A DNA stretch of 24,552 nucleotides. Origin: Triparma columacea (lineage: Eukaryota > Sar > Bolidophyceae > Parmales > Triparmaceae). The DNA lies in the NCBI GenBank assembly GCA_030267965.1, contig BRYA01000440.1, positions 18,685 to 43,236 on the forward strand. The letters are read 5' to 3'. This document shows positions 1-10,536 of this stretch, one piece after another (within the stretch, counting starts at the first letter, position 1; each line of letters opens with the position of its first letter). The notes below the pieces were generated by a model. It did not search any database, was not told the origin of the DNA, and saw only the letters and a list, made by a program, of their open reading frames with translations. The position numbers were made by a program, and so were the translations under genes.

Positions 1-69
1 TTGGCTGCATTATCGATGTCAATCCTTAGAGCCCCCCCCAACCTTTTATTTCTAGTCTCCTCCCCTCAC

Positions 70-528
70 CTGTTGGGGGGAGAGGGAGAAGAGTAACCCT
101 GTCTCGAGCGCGATGTGGGACTCGACGGTCGCGGTGGTTGCAAATGCCCAGCAGCTCCCGCACTGACCCTGGTTTTTCACAGGCGTCACGACACCAGCGG
201 TCCTCCAATCGACCTCCTTTGGAAGTTCCTCAATTTCAACGGTCCTCTTGTATGTTGAGGCCAGCTTCAAATCGGACGTGACTCTGCTCGCCTTGCGACC
301 GCGAGGAGGAGCTTCTTGGTCCGAGAACTGGTTGATCCCCTTCGTGTAGGACCTATTGGGGTTGGCATTGAAAGAGAGCGCTTCAGAGAGGCGCTGAGAG
401 AACAAGCTTTGAGCTCTTGGGGAGATCTCCTTGTGGAAGTCTTCTACGAACTGTTCATACGTGTAGTCCGCAGTCGGCACAAGTGAAGACACAGCGGCTA
501 GCAGTGAAGCGAGGACAAGACCCTTCAT
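70..528 (-). CDS. Papain-family cysteine protease (cathepsin), 5' exon only
   Basis: This is the first exon (153 codons) of a papain/cathepsin L-like cysteine protease that runs off the left edge of the window. It starts at an ATG at 528 with a hydrophobic signal peptide (about residues 1-20), followed by an I29-type inhibitor propeptide containing GINQFSD. The mature enzyme starts near LPKEVDWR and carries the oxyanion Gln and catalytic Cys in [11 protein letters not shown]. The exon ends after SLSPQQ at a CAG|GTGAGG donor (gt at 69-68). The His and Asn of the catalytic triad must lie beyond the window. Secretion or a lysosome-like vacuole is the expected location for this family. The start lies 107 bp from the stop of the thiolase on the same strand. 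Confidence 0.9.
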
Positions 529-635
529 AGTTTAGAACTCGGTTTTTTAGACATCATGTCGGGCGGTCGGAGGAATGAAATATGTTGGTAATAAAAGTTG
601 AGGATTTTGTTGATTTGGGCATCAGCGCGATAGCT

Positions 636-2163
636 TCACAGTTTCGACGTGTTTCTAGGCCTCACTCGCAGCACCATCGCCATTCCCATGCCTGTGCCAA
701 CGCACATACTAACAACGCCATTACCCCCCCCTCGCCTGCCCAACTCGGATACGAGAGTTACGACGAGTCTGGGCGAGTGGAGTGAGCGTGGTTCGTGCGT
801 CGAGTGCGGCGAGTGAAGCGAGTTGCACAGCAAGCGTTGCGTGTAAGTAAGATCATATGTAATGTCAGAGAGGTACCTTCCGACGCAGCACCAACGGTAA
901 CTCTCTGCCAATCAATAGCCTCCATTCTCCACAGCGCTCGTCCAATCGCGTCGTTTCGTTACGAACCATTTGGTGTTCCATTCTCACCTGGCTCCGGTTG
1001 CTCCAAGTGGGTGCCCAAGAGCAATAGCACCACCGTTGACATTGACCTTGTCTGTGTTGAGGCCGAGCTCCTTGATGCAATAGAGTGCCTGCGAAGCAAA
1101 GGCTTCGTTGAGCTCGTAGAGGTCAATGCTTTTTGGGTTCACGCCTGAATTTGCAATGGCCTTGGGGATGGCAAGGGCAGGACCGATTCCCATGAGCTGA
1201 GGGGGCACACCGGCTGATGCCACTCCCTCGATCGTTGCGAGTACCGGTATGCCAAGTTTCTGCGGCAAACCACACAAATTGTCTATGTTAGTGAAAAAGA
1301 AGGGGAGGGAGGTGCCTTTTTCCCCTTTCGCCCATTCTCACCTTTGTCATTTCGACGCTCATGAGAAGTACGCATGCGCACCCGTCCGTAATCTGAGAAG
1401 AATTCGCGGCGGTAGTAGAGCCGTCCTCGGTGAATGCTGGGGGTAGCTTGGAAAGGGTCTCAATGGAAGTCCCTGGCCTAATGCCATTGTCGGGGAAGGG
1501 CGGCGAGGGGGGGAAAGGGGGGACAATTTCATAGTCAAATTTTCCTGCCAGCCAAGCCGCAGCGGCCCTTTTGTGGCTTCTCACTGAAAACTCATCTTGC
1601 TCTTGTCTAGTAATCCCGTACTTCTTGGCCACATTCTCACTCGTTATCCCCATTGGCGTCATAATGGCCTCGGTCGAAAGAGAGTTCAAATCGTCAGGGT
1701 CGCAACCGTCATCCTCCTCGTCGTTACTGTCAATGTCAGGGGGAGTAGCAAAAGCCCCTGCCATTGTATTGTAAGACATGGACTCAAAACCTAGAGCCAG
1801 GCCACAACTTATCTCACCAGTCGATATCTGATTGGCTATATCAGCAATTGCCTGTAAACCAGAAGCACACTGACGATTCACCAGACGGATAGGAGCTATC
1901 AGGGAGGAGGAAGGCGAGGTTTTCAGGGCCTTCTTCAAACCTTTCACAACCGCTGTTCGGGCAGTCACGGAAGCAGCAGCCCCCCCTAAGACATTCCCAA
2001 CCGCAACGTCTTCAGGAGGACACCTCGATATATCAGGCACCCTCAAAAGCACCTCGGCTACTGCACTCTTTATCAACGCCTCAGAAGTTGACCTACGCTG
2101 ACCTTTCTTCGCCCTCCTCCTCAATGGAGTGCGGCAAACTGACACAATCGCAACTTGTGTCAT
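636..2163 (-). CDS. Peroxisomal 3-ketoacyl-CoA thiolase with C-terminal SKL
   Basis: Three exons, complement(636..768, 988..1259, 1342..2163), join in frame to a 408-residue thiolase, a normal length for the family. The enzyme cleaves 3-ketoacyl-CoA to acetyl-CoA and a shortened acyl-CoA in the last step of beta-oxidation. Visible motifs are the nucleophilic Cys99 in NRQCASG, NEAF near 325, His357 in [10 protein letters not shown], and the second catalytic Cys387 in MCVGTGMG. The protein ends in SKL, a canonical peroxisomal targeting signal 1. The N-terminus begins straight in the thiolase fold ([14 protein letters not shown]), leaving no room for a PTS2 or a mitochondrial presequence. Both donors read GTGAGAATGG. 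The first intron (82 nt) is phase 0. The second (219 nt) splits an Arg codon after GATGA. Acetoacetyl-CoA thiolase is an alternative, but the SKL favours beta-oxidation. Confidence 0.92.
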
Positions 2164-2873
2164 TTTTAAGCCAACAACTGCTAACTATTATCGTTTTGTG
2201 GCTGACAGAGGCGTTGTCGTAGATACCACTAAGGTAAACAGGCTAATATATTTGCATTTCAGGCTTTAAATTTTTTTTGACAGCGATCATAGTCTTCTGA
2301 TGTTTGGAAAATTATTATTTAACAATATCAATCATATTTAAGCAAAATTAATCTTTATCTAATCAAATGAGACATTTTATCATATACCAAAATATTTCAT
2401 CAAAATATATATTTCTTGAGTTGATATGTACAATATCAATGCAATGATCATAATTTTTTAACTATGAATAATTTTGACATTTTTCGTTGGTTTTGAAATT
2501 ATATGAAAAACTAAAAAATCTCAATTGTATATCAATTGTTATCAAATTTCAATGAATTTGTTTTAAATCAATTTGCAAAAATATGGTGTACTCAAACTTA
2601 TCTCAAAACGTAATCCTTCTATGTCTTTTTTTCCGTTTTACATTTATTTTTCAGTATAGTCACGTTTATTGAACGTGTTTCGGTCCGTCGCGTGCACGCT
2701 AACGACATAAAGTCTCTTGGTACATATTCTTGGGGCTAGATTCCTACTTTTACTATGTTCAGTCAGCACAGTTTTCTAATTTGCTGTTGTTGTCTCTGAA
2801 ACTCTGAAATGAAAAAGAAACCACATCATCCGAACACAACAACGTCTCTTTACGCCCCCCCCAACCCCCCTCC
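2164..2873. other. Intergenic region with AT-rich island
   Basis: This 710-bp space separates the thiolase start from the glucanase stop. The stretch from about 2200 to 2660 is strongly AT-rich: hand counts give 20% G+C for each of the 60-base lines at 2341 and 2401, against GC-rich flanks. It contains many short A/T runs and no sustained reading frame. I see no RNA gene, transposon terminus or tandem repeat in it. The right part, 2790-2873, returns to C-rich sequence typical of the 3' flank of the glucanase. Confidence 0.7.
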
Positions 2874-4533
2874 CTACGCCACCTCCCCAACCCCTCCCAC
2901 TTCCCCAACGCGCTGGTACCCTCCCTTCCCCCCTGCCCCTCCAAAGTATCTCACACAGCACTTCTTGGCGATCCCTAGCCCTAGCAGTAGAAAGACTACC
3001 AAACTTAGGAAGCCCAAAACAATCCCATCTCCCCGTTCCCGACTGCCCTTGGTGAGGAGGCTCTCACCGTGTGAGACGACGACGTCATCGTCTGCCTCTA
3101 CGGCCTGCCAGTCAGGAGCAACCGAGTCTGAAGGGGGAAACTCATGGACGATGTCCATCTCGTCGTCAGTCCTGAATATTATTTCCTCACACCTTCCGAA
3201 GACATGCTCAGCCTTCTCCTCCGCCTTTAACGTCGGCATCCATCCCTCCTCGACGCCCCTGAGGTAGTCCCACTCTGCGAACGCACCCCCCTCCATTTTG
3301 AAGTTCCAGTAGAACCACCCGACGCTGACCCCGGTGTCCTGGCTCTCCCAGGCCACCATCTGGGCTTCTGCGAAATTTCTCAGGAATTTCTTCCTCTTTT
3401 CCCCAATCTTCCTTGTGAACTCCAACACCTCCCCTCCTTCCCTGTAGCTGTCCATGACGTCATCGAGTTTCGTGCACACCAGGGTGTCAAAGCTCACGCT
3501 CCACTCCCCAATCATCCTTTTGAGCCCAACGCTCGTCCCCCCCCCCGCCCCCCCCCCCTTCCAGCAGCAGGCGTTCACATCCCTGCTATTTTTCTCACAC
3601 ACGTACGCGATGTGCTGCCTCGGGCTGAAGCCTCTCGGAGTTTGTGCAAAGACGTGATAGTAGTGGCTGTCTAGCACAGTGTTCCCGTGCTCCTCGTCAT
3701 CCCAGAACCCGTTGAACCTCTCCGCGTCGAACATGTCCGCAATGTACACCGTCGTCCCCTCCCCCAGCACCTCCCTCACTGCCCTGTAGGCCCTGTCGTC
3801 AAAGTCCTTAACCTGGGCCTCATTCTGACCCTTGAATGGCTCGTTCAGCACCCCGAACCCGGTGACCACGTCCTCAATTCCTTCCTGCTTGATCCCCTCC
3901 GCGATGTCCCTGACAGCCTTGATTGTCCTGTCTACGTTCTCTGGGTTTCCACTCCACCCTACCCCAGTGGGCGTCGGGAGCGTCCTCCCCGAGTTGTCGA
4001 ACCCGTTCTGGCTCCCGGGCGCGGTGTGCAGGTCCACCCAGACCTGGATCCCGTGCTTGCGGCACAGCTTCACCACGCGGACAAAGTCCCCCCACTCCCC
4101 GTCCACGTACGGCTCGTCGGGTGAAATATCGCCCATTATCCAGTGCCCGACGGGGATGCGCACGTACCCAAGACCGGCATTCTTGATCCGGATGATGTCG
4201 TCCTCCTTGACAAAGTTAGCCCAGTGGTCCTTCAAATACTTACGAGCATCATCCTTGTTTTTAAAAAGGCCAGTGAGCGTCCACTGGTCCTGCGGGGTGG
4301 GAAGGTACGGAGAGCCTGCGTAAGCACCTAAGCCTTCAACCCAACACATGCATTTCTTTGACCGCACTCACCTGGGGGTAGGCATCATCGACATCATTGG
4401 TGCAGACATCTGGATCATGCAAGCCCTTGTCGAAGCACTCTGGCACGGTAAACAAGCTCGGTTTTATGTATCTCTCCAGGACGAGCCACCCACCGAGGTT
4501 GACTCCTCGCATTGTATCGTCAGAGAGCGCCAT
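2874..4533 (-). CDS. GH5 exo-beta-1,3-glucanase with C-terminal membrane anchor
   Basis: Two exons, complement(2874..4289, 4372..4533), give 525 residues. The protein resembles fungal and stramenopile exo-1,3-beta-glucanases of glycoside hydrolase family 5. It opens with GVNLGGWLVLERYIKPSLF and continues with GLGYVRIPVGHW. The acid/base is Glu204 in VLNEPF and the nucleophile Glu316 in GEWS. A single hydrophobic segment (about 476-494) is followed by a short basic and Gly-rich tail. No signal peptide is visible: the catalytic domain begins about nine residues after the start ATG. The intron (82 nt) is phase 0, CAG|GTGAGT to CCCGCAG|GAC. An acceptor nearer the donor would shift the frame. A likely role is mobilising a laminarin-type storage glucan or remodelling a beta-glucan wall; the substrate is inferred from the family. 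Confidence 0.9.
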
Positions 4534-5148
4534 TTGAGAAGTTTTTTGCGGCTTTGTGTGAAGTGATTTTATATGGATGTGGACAGAATTAAAGATATTT
4601 TATGAAACACCCAACGATTGAATCGATATGATTGATTGAGGCTGGTAATGTCCCTGAAACTCCTTCGTTACGGTTATTTGGAGATATTTGGAGATTAAAG
4701 CAAAGTTTTGTTGGAGGGGGGCAGCATATTCACTTCACTTTCCTTTCCACTGCCCGATTCACTAATCAAAGTGCTTGGCATCCCAACTTACCTCCCGAAT
4801 CGGGATCTCACCTAATTTCATATTGATATTGTGCATAATTGGGGCTTTATTTCATCAGAACCACGCATTCCACAGAACCTTCCGAGTGGAATAGAGTAAG
4901 TTCACTACCCTCTCCTGCTCAACTAACTCTAGCGTCGGATTGAATCGCAGTGATGATAACATAAATTTTGTCCCGATCACGTGAGGGTATCAAATAAGCT
5001 TTTTAACTGCAATCTTAGCGATTCATGAAGAATACAGACACAAACAAACTGACAAGCACACAAACGACGTAGTTTAGATTCAAACCCTAACCCCCTCCAC
5101 CCCCTTCAACCCCCTTCAACCCCCCCGAACCTCCCCAGCACCCATATA
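4534..5148. promoter_or_regulatory. Divergent intergenic region between glucanase and C92-like gene
   Basis: These 615 bp lie between two divergent start codons and must hold both promoters. Short open frames here are not supported by codon pattern or by any recognisable product. The right end (about 5085-5135) is a C-rich tract with a repeated CCCCCTTCAA-like unit just upstream of the ATG at 5149. I found no RNA gene and no clear TATA box that I would defend. Confidence 0.5.
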
Positions 5149-6063
5149 ATGGCCTCCTCCACGACCCTCCAACAAGCCCCAAAAGTGATTGCCCTCCTCA
5201 CCCTAATCACAGTCCCCCCCTCAATTGCCCAACACTACTATGCCACCTCTACCCGCTCCACCCACCACGCTACAATCGAGGAGACCGCGCTCCCATCGTC
5301 TGTCCAGACAACCATGGGCATGTACATTGATGCAGCCCTCCCGGGCGACATTGTCATGTTCAAGAGGTCGTGCCACAAGTGCGCCAGCTCCCCCCTCGCA
5401 TCCCTTGCCTGCCTCGCCCAGCAGTCTCCCGGGTCTAACGAAAAGTACGACCATTTCGGCATCCTGGTGCCGGGCCCTGAGAAGTACTCCAACCCAATGA
5501 TACTTGAGGCCACGCCCTCCCAGGGCATCAGGGTCATGGATCTGGCGGAGAGGCTCAAGTACTCGAGGTCGCACACCATATCTCTGCTCCCGCTTAATGT
5601 TCCCGGCGAGAGGAGGGACCTTAGCGTTTCGGCGTCACGGAAGGCACCCTCAAAAGCTGCTGCCTCAAGGCTGAAGCAAATAGACCAGGTTCGCAATGAC
5701 TTCGACACTGACCTCTCAACAACGGCTAAGAACCAGGTCGCCGTTTCCCAGCGTATAAATTACGGGTCCATCCACTCCACTCTCTCTTTCTTTGGCGGCC
5801 TCTTCTCCAACTACATACCCGCGTCCAGGACTACCAAGGACATGCTTTACAAGGGTCCCCTTCACCCCTCATCCATGGTCGTGCTCGAGGCCCTCAACAA
5901 GGCGGGGGCCTTGGGACGGCAGCAGAACATTGCGGGGGGGGGGGTCCAGGAAGTTATAAGGAAAGGGGATTGCAACGGGTTTCATAACATTGATGAGAGC
6001 AACGAGGAGGTTGAGCTGAGGCCGGGATGGAGGTACGGGTCCCCGGTGAGCCTAAGGATTTAA
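5149..6063 (+). CDS. Secreted permuted papain-like (YiiX/C92-like) protein
   Basis: A single-exon gene of 304 residues. A hydrophobic N-terminal segment (about 11-28) ending near SIAQ looks like a signal peptide. The body resembles the permuted NlpC/P60-papain fold (YiiX/YebB or C92 type). GDIVMFKR (about 65-72) is followed by YDHFGILV with the expected catalytic His, then ILEATPSQGIRVMDL with an acidic residue. The C-terminal part, INYGS to HPSSMVVLEALNKAGAL, aligns with the place where this family normally has its nucleophilic Cys (CSxLV...L..AG), but here Ser occupies that position. The protein may therefore be a non-catalytic relative or use another nucleophile. The family assignment is from pattern memory only; substrate and function are unknown. 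Its stop is 77 bp from the stop of the convergent repeat-protein gene. Confidence 0.7.
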   Translation: MASSTTLQQAPKVIALLTLITVPPSIAQHYYATSTRSTHHATIEETALPSSVQTTMGMYIDAALPGDIVMFKRSCHKCASSPLASLACLAQQSPGSNEKYDHFGILVPGPEKYSNPMILEATPSQGIRVMDLAERLKYSRSHTISLLPLNVPGERRDLSVSASRKAPSKAAASRLKQIDQVRNDFDTDLSTTAKNQVAVSQRINYGSIHSTLSFFGGLFSNYIPASRTTKDMLYKGPLHPSSMVVLEALNKAGALGRQQNIAGGGVQEVIRKGDCNGFHNIDESNEEVELRPGWRYGSPVSLRI

Positions 6064-6140
6064 CAGAGGGAAAGAAATAGATGATCTTTGTATGTTTTAT
6101 GTTCAATAATAATCTCTCTCATTATTTCATCCTTCCCTGT

Positions 6141-7221
6141 CTACTTGAAGAGCCCCCCAATCAAGCCACCTACTGCACCGATAACTTCGCCCCCAACATT
6201 CCCTAGCGCCGACGCCGCACCCTCTATCATCCCAGGGTTCGAAGCAGCGACGGCCACCCCCGCACCCACAGCTCCCGCCCCGACCACTGCAGCACCCACG
6301 GCCGCTTTGTCAACCGCCTTGGCAGTGCCTGACGGTCCCTCTTTCGTCGCCCCTTTCCCCCTAATGAGAAGTCCATCCTGGCCTTTGATTGCGACGGCGT
6401 TGGGGTTACTGGCCACGTTCTTCTGGTCTTGCGACCTGAAATCCAAAAGACCAGGACCACCCGCCGCCGCAGGTGGTGCAGCAGGAGGTGCAGATGGCTG
6501 CGGAGGAGCGGAGGCGTTGTACACAGCAGGGGCCTGGGGAACCTGGTAAGTCGGCTGCTGAGGTGCCTGGTAAGCCGGCTGCTGAGGCGCCTGGTAAGCC
6601 GGCTGCTGAGGCGCCTGGTACACGGCTTGCTGAGGCGCCTGGTACACGGCTCGCTGAGGCGCCTGGTACACGGCTTGCTGAGGCTGCTGATAGGCCACCT
6701 GCTGGGGTGCATGGTAAGCCGGCTGCTGGACGTACGACGCAGGCTGCTGAACGTAGCCCCCCCTCCCCCCGCTTTGAGGCACACTTGTGGGCATGTTCGC
6801 CCTTCGAGGGGCAGCATAACCTTGAGCAACAGGGGCAGACATTCCATAAGAAGGTGGAGGGGCGTTGTAAGACGGGGGAGGCGCACTGGCAACGTAGCCC
6901 TGAACGACTGGTGCAGGAGTGGGTTGACCCACTCTCGCATCAATAATGCCATCCCCATCATAGTCAATCGCGTCGATTTGACCGTCGCCATTGGTGTCGT
7001 AACCCACAGCTGAGAGGGATGGAAGCATGGGGGTGCGTTAGAAAAAAGCTTAAGGCAACTTTAGCTAGTCTTGGAAACGAGTTCTCATGCCTTGAGCAAT
7101 CCCAAAATAATACCATACCATTTGCAATCCCATCTCCAGTTGTGTCGACCATTACGGGGACCGGTTCATGCCTCTGAGGGGCTCCATGAGGAGCTCCATA
7201 TTGTTGTCCAGGATAGGCCAT
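6141..7221 (-). CDS. Ca-loop / YQAPQQ-repeat / Gly-Ala-tail protein of unknown function
   Basis: Two exons, complement(6141..7009, 7119..7221), join at phase 1 (split Ala codon; donor GTATGG, acceptor CTCAG) to give 323 residues. The splice brings together three Asp-rich loops, DTTGDG (26), DTNGDGQID (39) and DYDGDGIID (50). These resemble dockerin or thrombospondin type-3 calcium loops. They are followed by a low-complexity Pro/Tyr/Gln/Ala region containing about eight units of an 8-residue repeat (AYQAPQQP and variants). The C-terminal 80 residues are Ala/Gly/Val-rich with glycine-zipper-like spacing (VVGAGAVGAGVAVAAS, GGLIGGLF), possibly membrane- or self-associating. I do not recognise the protein. 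There is no signal peptide. The start lies 115 bp from the divergent ankyrin gene. Confidence 0.75.
6541..6720 (-). repeat. 24-bp coding tandem repeat
   Basis: About seven or eight head-to-tail units of 24 bp, with a core on the plus strand of GCTGAGGCGCCTGGTA, encode the eight-residue AYQAPQQP/VYQAPQQA motif of the overlapping gene. Unit length stays a multiple of three, so expansion or contraction keeps the frame. Confidence 0.85.
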
Positions 7222-7336
7222 GAAGAATTCTGCCAGGATCTGGTTCTGGAATTCTGAGAGGAAAAAGAGGGGTTATTTCACCAAAACACTTTTGCTGTTC
7301 CGGACTGGCTCCTGGACGCAAGGTTTCTTATTGACC

Positions 7337-10300
7337 ATGGGGCTAGATGCCATCCGGAAGAAGACGCGTGAGCTTCAGGCGGAGAAGAAGAAGGAGCAGG
7401 AAAAGACGATGAAGGCCAAGTCCATGCAGGAGACATGGGAGGAATCTGCTCATTCAACAACCGTGCCCGCCGAACGCAACCACTACGCTAGCGTGAAGCG
7501 CTTCAACCCTGATATTTACTCACAGAAAGATGCTGACGAGCTTTACAAGTACTCCAAGTTCAGCATTAAAAACCGAGGCATTGCAACCCCTTCGGATGTC
7601 AGTGGCAAGAGGCCCGTGAATAGTCAAGTCAACTTAAATGATAGGGAGAAGACGATGATCAATGGGACCAGCGGTCAAAGAGAGGTGGCAGAGAGCATGA
7701 ATTACAAGCATGTTTGGGTCAGGAAGAAGGTGAGGAGATGTTGGGTTGACCATGGCATGGGAAGTAAACTCCCATTGCATGCCACAGTGCCAATGGAGCG
7801 TACAGCTCGTACAGTGATTGTTTCCATTGTTTAACATGCCCCCCCCCGACCCCCCTACGCGTCCCATTTCACTACTCACAGGATGACTTTGATCGAGATT
7901 TTCGCATGCTCGGGAAGGGGGGTGATTTTTCCGAGGTCCGTTACAAGATACCAGAGGGGAAGCTCATGGACTTCGAGGTCCGTGGACCAGCGGCAGGTCG
8001 GGCCATCTTTCGTGATCAAGCGGAACAGAGGATACTGGCCGAGGCCATGAAGGCATCAGAAACTGAAAAGGAGAAGAAGGAAAGAGAAAAGAATGAGAAG
8101 GCGGAGGAGAGACGGTTGAGGAGGGAAAAGAAAAAGGAGGATTGGAGGACAAATCAAGTGAGTAGGGATGAGAGCCAAGCGAGCAATACAATGCTCAACA
8201 CTAACTGACTTTTGGTCGCTCTATCACAGGACCCCAACACAAGGGGAGACCTTGATTTTCTCGATGAAATTCAAACCTGGAAGCAGAGCGGCCGCTACAG
8301 GAAGGTGACTAAGGAAGAGCTCGAAGCCAAGGAGCGCGATTACCCCGATCACGTCGGGCCCAAGTACAACACCATTGACTACCAACATGTCGACAATGTC
8401 CTGGAGGCAAAAGCAAAATTCGAGAACTTATCAGTGCGGGAACAACTCAATGCTCGTGTTGTTCAAGACGAAGTTTGGGAGGAGTACAAGCCCGACCTTA
8501 CGACGAATAGATACTTTCAGGGAGTTTATGATGACCAGCTTCTTCATTACCGTAAAAAGAAGCGTAATGAAGTTCTCGAGGCGACCACGATGAAGTACGC
8601 CGAAACTGCATCCGACCTTGTTGAAAAGCGGAATCAACTCATCAAGGAGGGCTACAACATCCCCGGCGCAGACGCGGACAACATCTCAAGAAAGCTCGCT
8701 GGTATTAGTCGCAGAAAGAATCTCTGGAAGTATTTCAAACGCATTGTGACTCGCCAACGGGCCGCATTCGTGAAGAAGATGAAGGACAAGTGGCACAATG
8801 CCAAGTATGGGAAGAGGGAGCTGACGAAATCCGAGAAAGCAATGATAATCAAGGAATCTGAAGCCCTCGTTGATGCCGCAGACCAGGGCAACAGGAAGCT
8901 CGTGAAGGTGGCATTAAGATTCTTCGCCGACGTAGACCATAGGCGCGATGGCAGGACCTCCCTTCAAATAATTTTCGTCAGATTGTGCTGGATTGACGCT
9001 GGTCTTGAGGTTGAACCTACGTGGCAGCCCGGACACAAGGGCCAACACAAGGCCGACTACGAAGGCTGCATCAAGACCTTACTGAATTACGGCGCAGACA
9101 TCAACGCAATTGAGGGACCGAACACCGACGGATTCGGAATCGTCCACCACGCTGCAAGGCTCGGCTGCTATAACCGCGTCAAGTACTACCTTGAAAATGG
9201 TGGCACGGTTGACATTAAAACACCGACAGGTGAAACAGCCCTCCACGTCGCGTGCATGGGCGGGCACTTGGACGTCATCATGCTTCTCATATACACAAAG
9301 CACGACATATTTGCCAAGAATAATAACGGGAACACCATGCTTCACTTTGCGGCAATGACAGGGAACATTCACATCATCAATTTTCTCCTCGAAGCAGGCG
9401 CCGACAAGAACGCAAAAGACAACAACGGAATGACAGCACTCGATGTTGCAACGGAAAGGAAGTTTAATCTGTGCGTGGAGAAGTTGCAGAAGTTCAAGTT
9501 GCCAAAGGCAGACATGGGCCACTTGATCGAGTTCTGGAGATCAATTCAAGAGGACATTAGGCCAGAGTCTCGCAGCCTCTTTTCATCGTCCCGGACCCCA
9601 CAAAGGTCTTCCCGTTTCACCAGAATGGCATCGTCAAACAGAACTAGGTTTGTGTCTAAAGACAAATTCAGGGGAACGACCTTCCATCAGCGAGGGGGTA
9701 AGGAGGTAAACAGGATCGAGAGGGCCAGGATGAAGAAGAAGGAGAAGGACCAAAAGGAAAAGGAGAAGTTTCTGGAGGATAACCCGCCCCCAGAAAATGC
9801 GCTGGCATACATCGAAAATTTAATGAAGGGGGGGGAGAAACTAAAGACGTTCGTGCCTAGTGGGCTCATCAGAAGGAGCCCGAAGAAGAAGAAAAAGTCG
9901 AATTCAAAGCAAAAAGATGCCGATGAATATAGACAAGAGGAACCGGAAGAGGGCCAAGAAGAAGTTGAAGCCCTGCTTAGAGATGTGGAGAACGAAGCAG
10001 GAGTAAACATCTTAGGAGACGACAACGATCAGGAGTGGAAGGGGAAGGGGAAAACTAAGGAGGAAGGGGAAGGCGCAACCAAGAAACCGAAGGCTTCGCG
10101 CCTCTCAGCAATCTTCTCTCCCATCTCCAAGTTGAGGGGCAACAACAGTGTTGCCCTTCCAAGCGGGATAAGGGACAGCGTGCGACTCGAGTTCTTTGGA
10201 AAAATTGCGCAGACTCTCAGTCCCTTTAAGAAGAAAGCAAAGGCGAAAGAAACAAGTGCTGAAGAAGAAGGAAAGGGCGAAGAGGGAAAGGGCGAAGAAG

Positions 10301-10536
10301 GAAAGGGCGAAGAAGGAGAAATACAGAAGGAGTTCCTCCCAGAGCTACTTAGCCCCCCACAAGAGAAAGCCTCATCAGAATTCCAATTCAAGCTCGAGTT
10401 GGACGTCACAGGTGACCAACACGCAGGCGCGACCGAGTTGCCTTTTACCGACAAAGGGACACATGGAGAGTTGACGAAACCAAAGAAGAAGAGAAAAAAG
10501 AAGAAAAAGAAGGCACAAGCGCACGATGTAGAGTAG
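7337..10536 (+). CDS. Large ankyrin-repeat protein with lysine-rich tail
   Basis: Three exons, join(7337..7729, 7882..8157, 8230..10536), all phase 0, give 991 residues. The N-terminal half is charged and helical (IRKKTRELQAEKKKEQ; a Glu/Lys-rich coiled-coil-like stretch around residues 170-220) with no domain I recognise. Ankyrin repeats occupy about residues 433-650: LVDAADQGNRKLVKVAL, GFGIVHHAARLGCYNRVKYY, GETALHVACMGGHLDVI, GNTMLHFAAMTGNIHIINF and GMTALDVATERK. The first repeat pair is interrupted by an insertion (LCWIDAGLEVEPTW). The tail is low complexity, has GKGEE units and ends in a Lys block (KPKKKRKKKKKK) that could act as a nuclear signal. The start at 7337 is chosen because the reading frame upstream is not protein-like. 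A role as a scaffold is inference. Confidence 0.87.

Noticed and set aside
636..911. Uninterrupted minus-strand frame of 91 codons as the thiolase 3' exon
   Set aside because: Only the part from 768 downward continues the thiolase after GATGAR; upstream residues do not match the family, and CCCAG at 771-769 is a good in-phase acceptor.
4290..4367. 5' extension of the second glucanase exon from a GTG at 4367
   Set aside because: No ATG; it would be out of frame with exon 1. The phase-0 acceptor at 4290 (CCCGCAG) joins exon 1 and exon 2 cleanly.
5078..5095. Telomere-like AAACCCTAACCCC string
   Set aside because: It is a single partial match inside a C-rich leader, with no tandem array.
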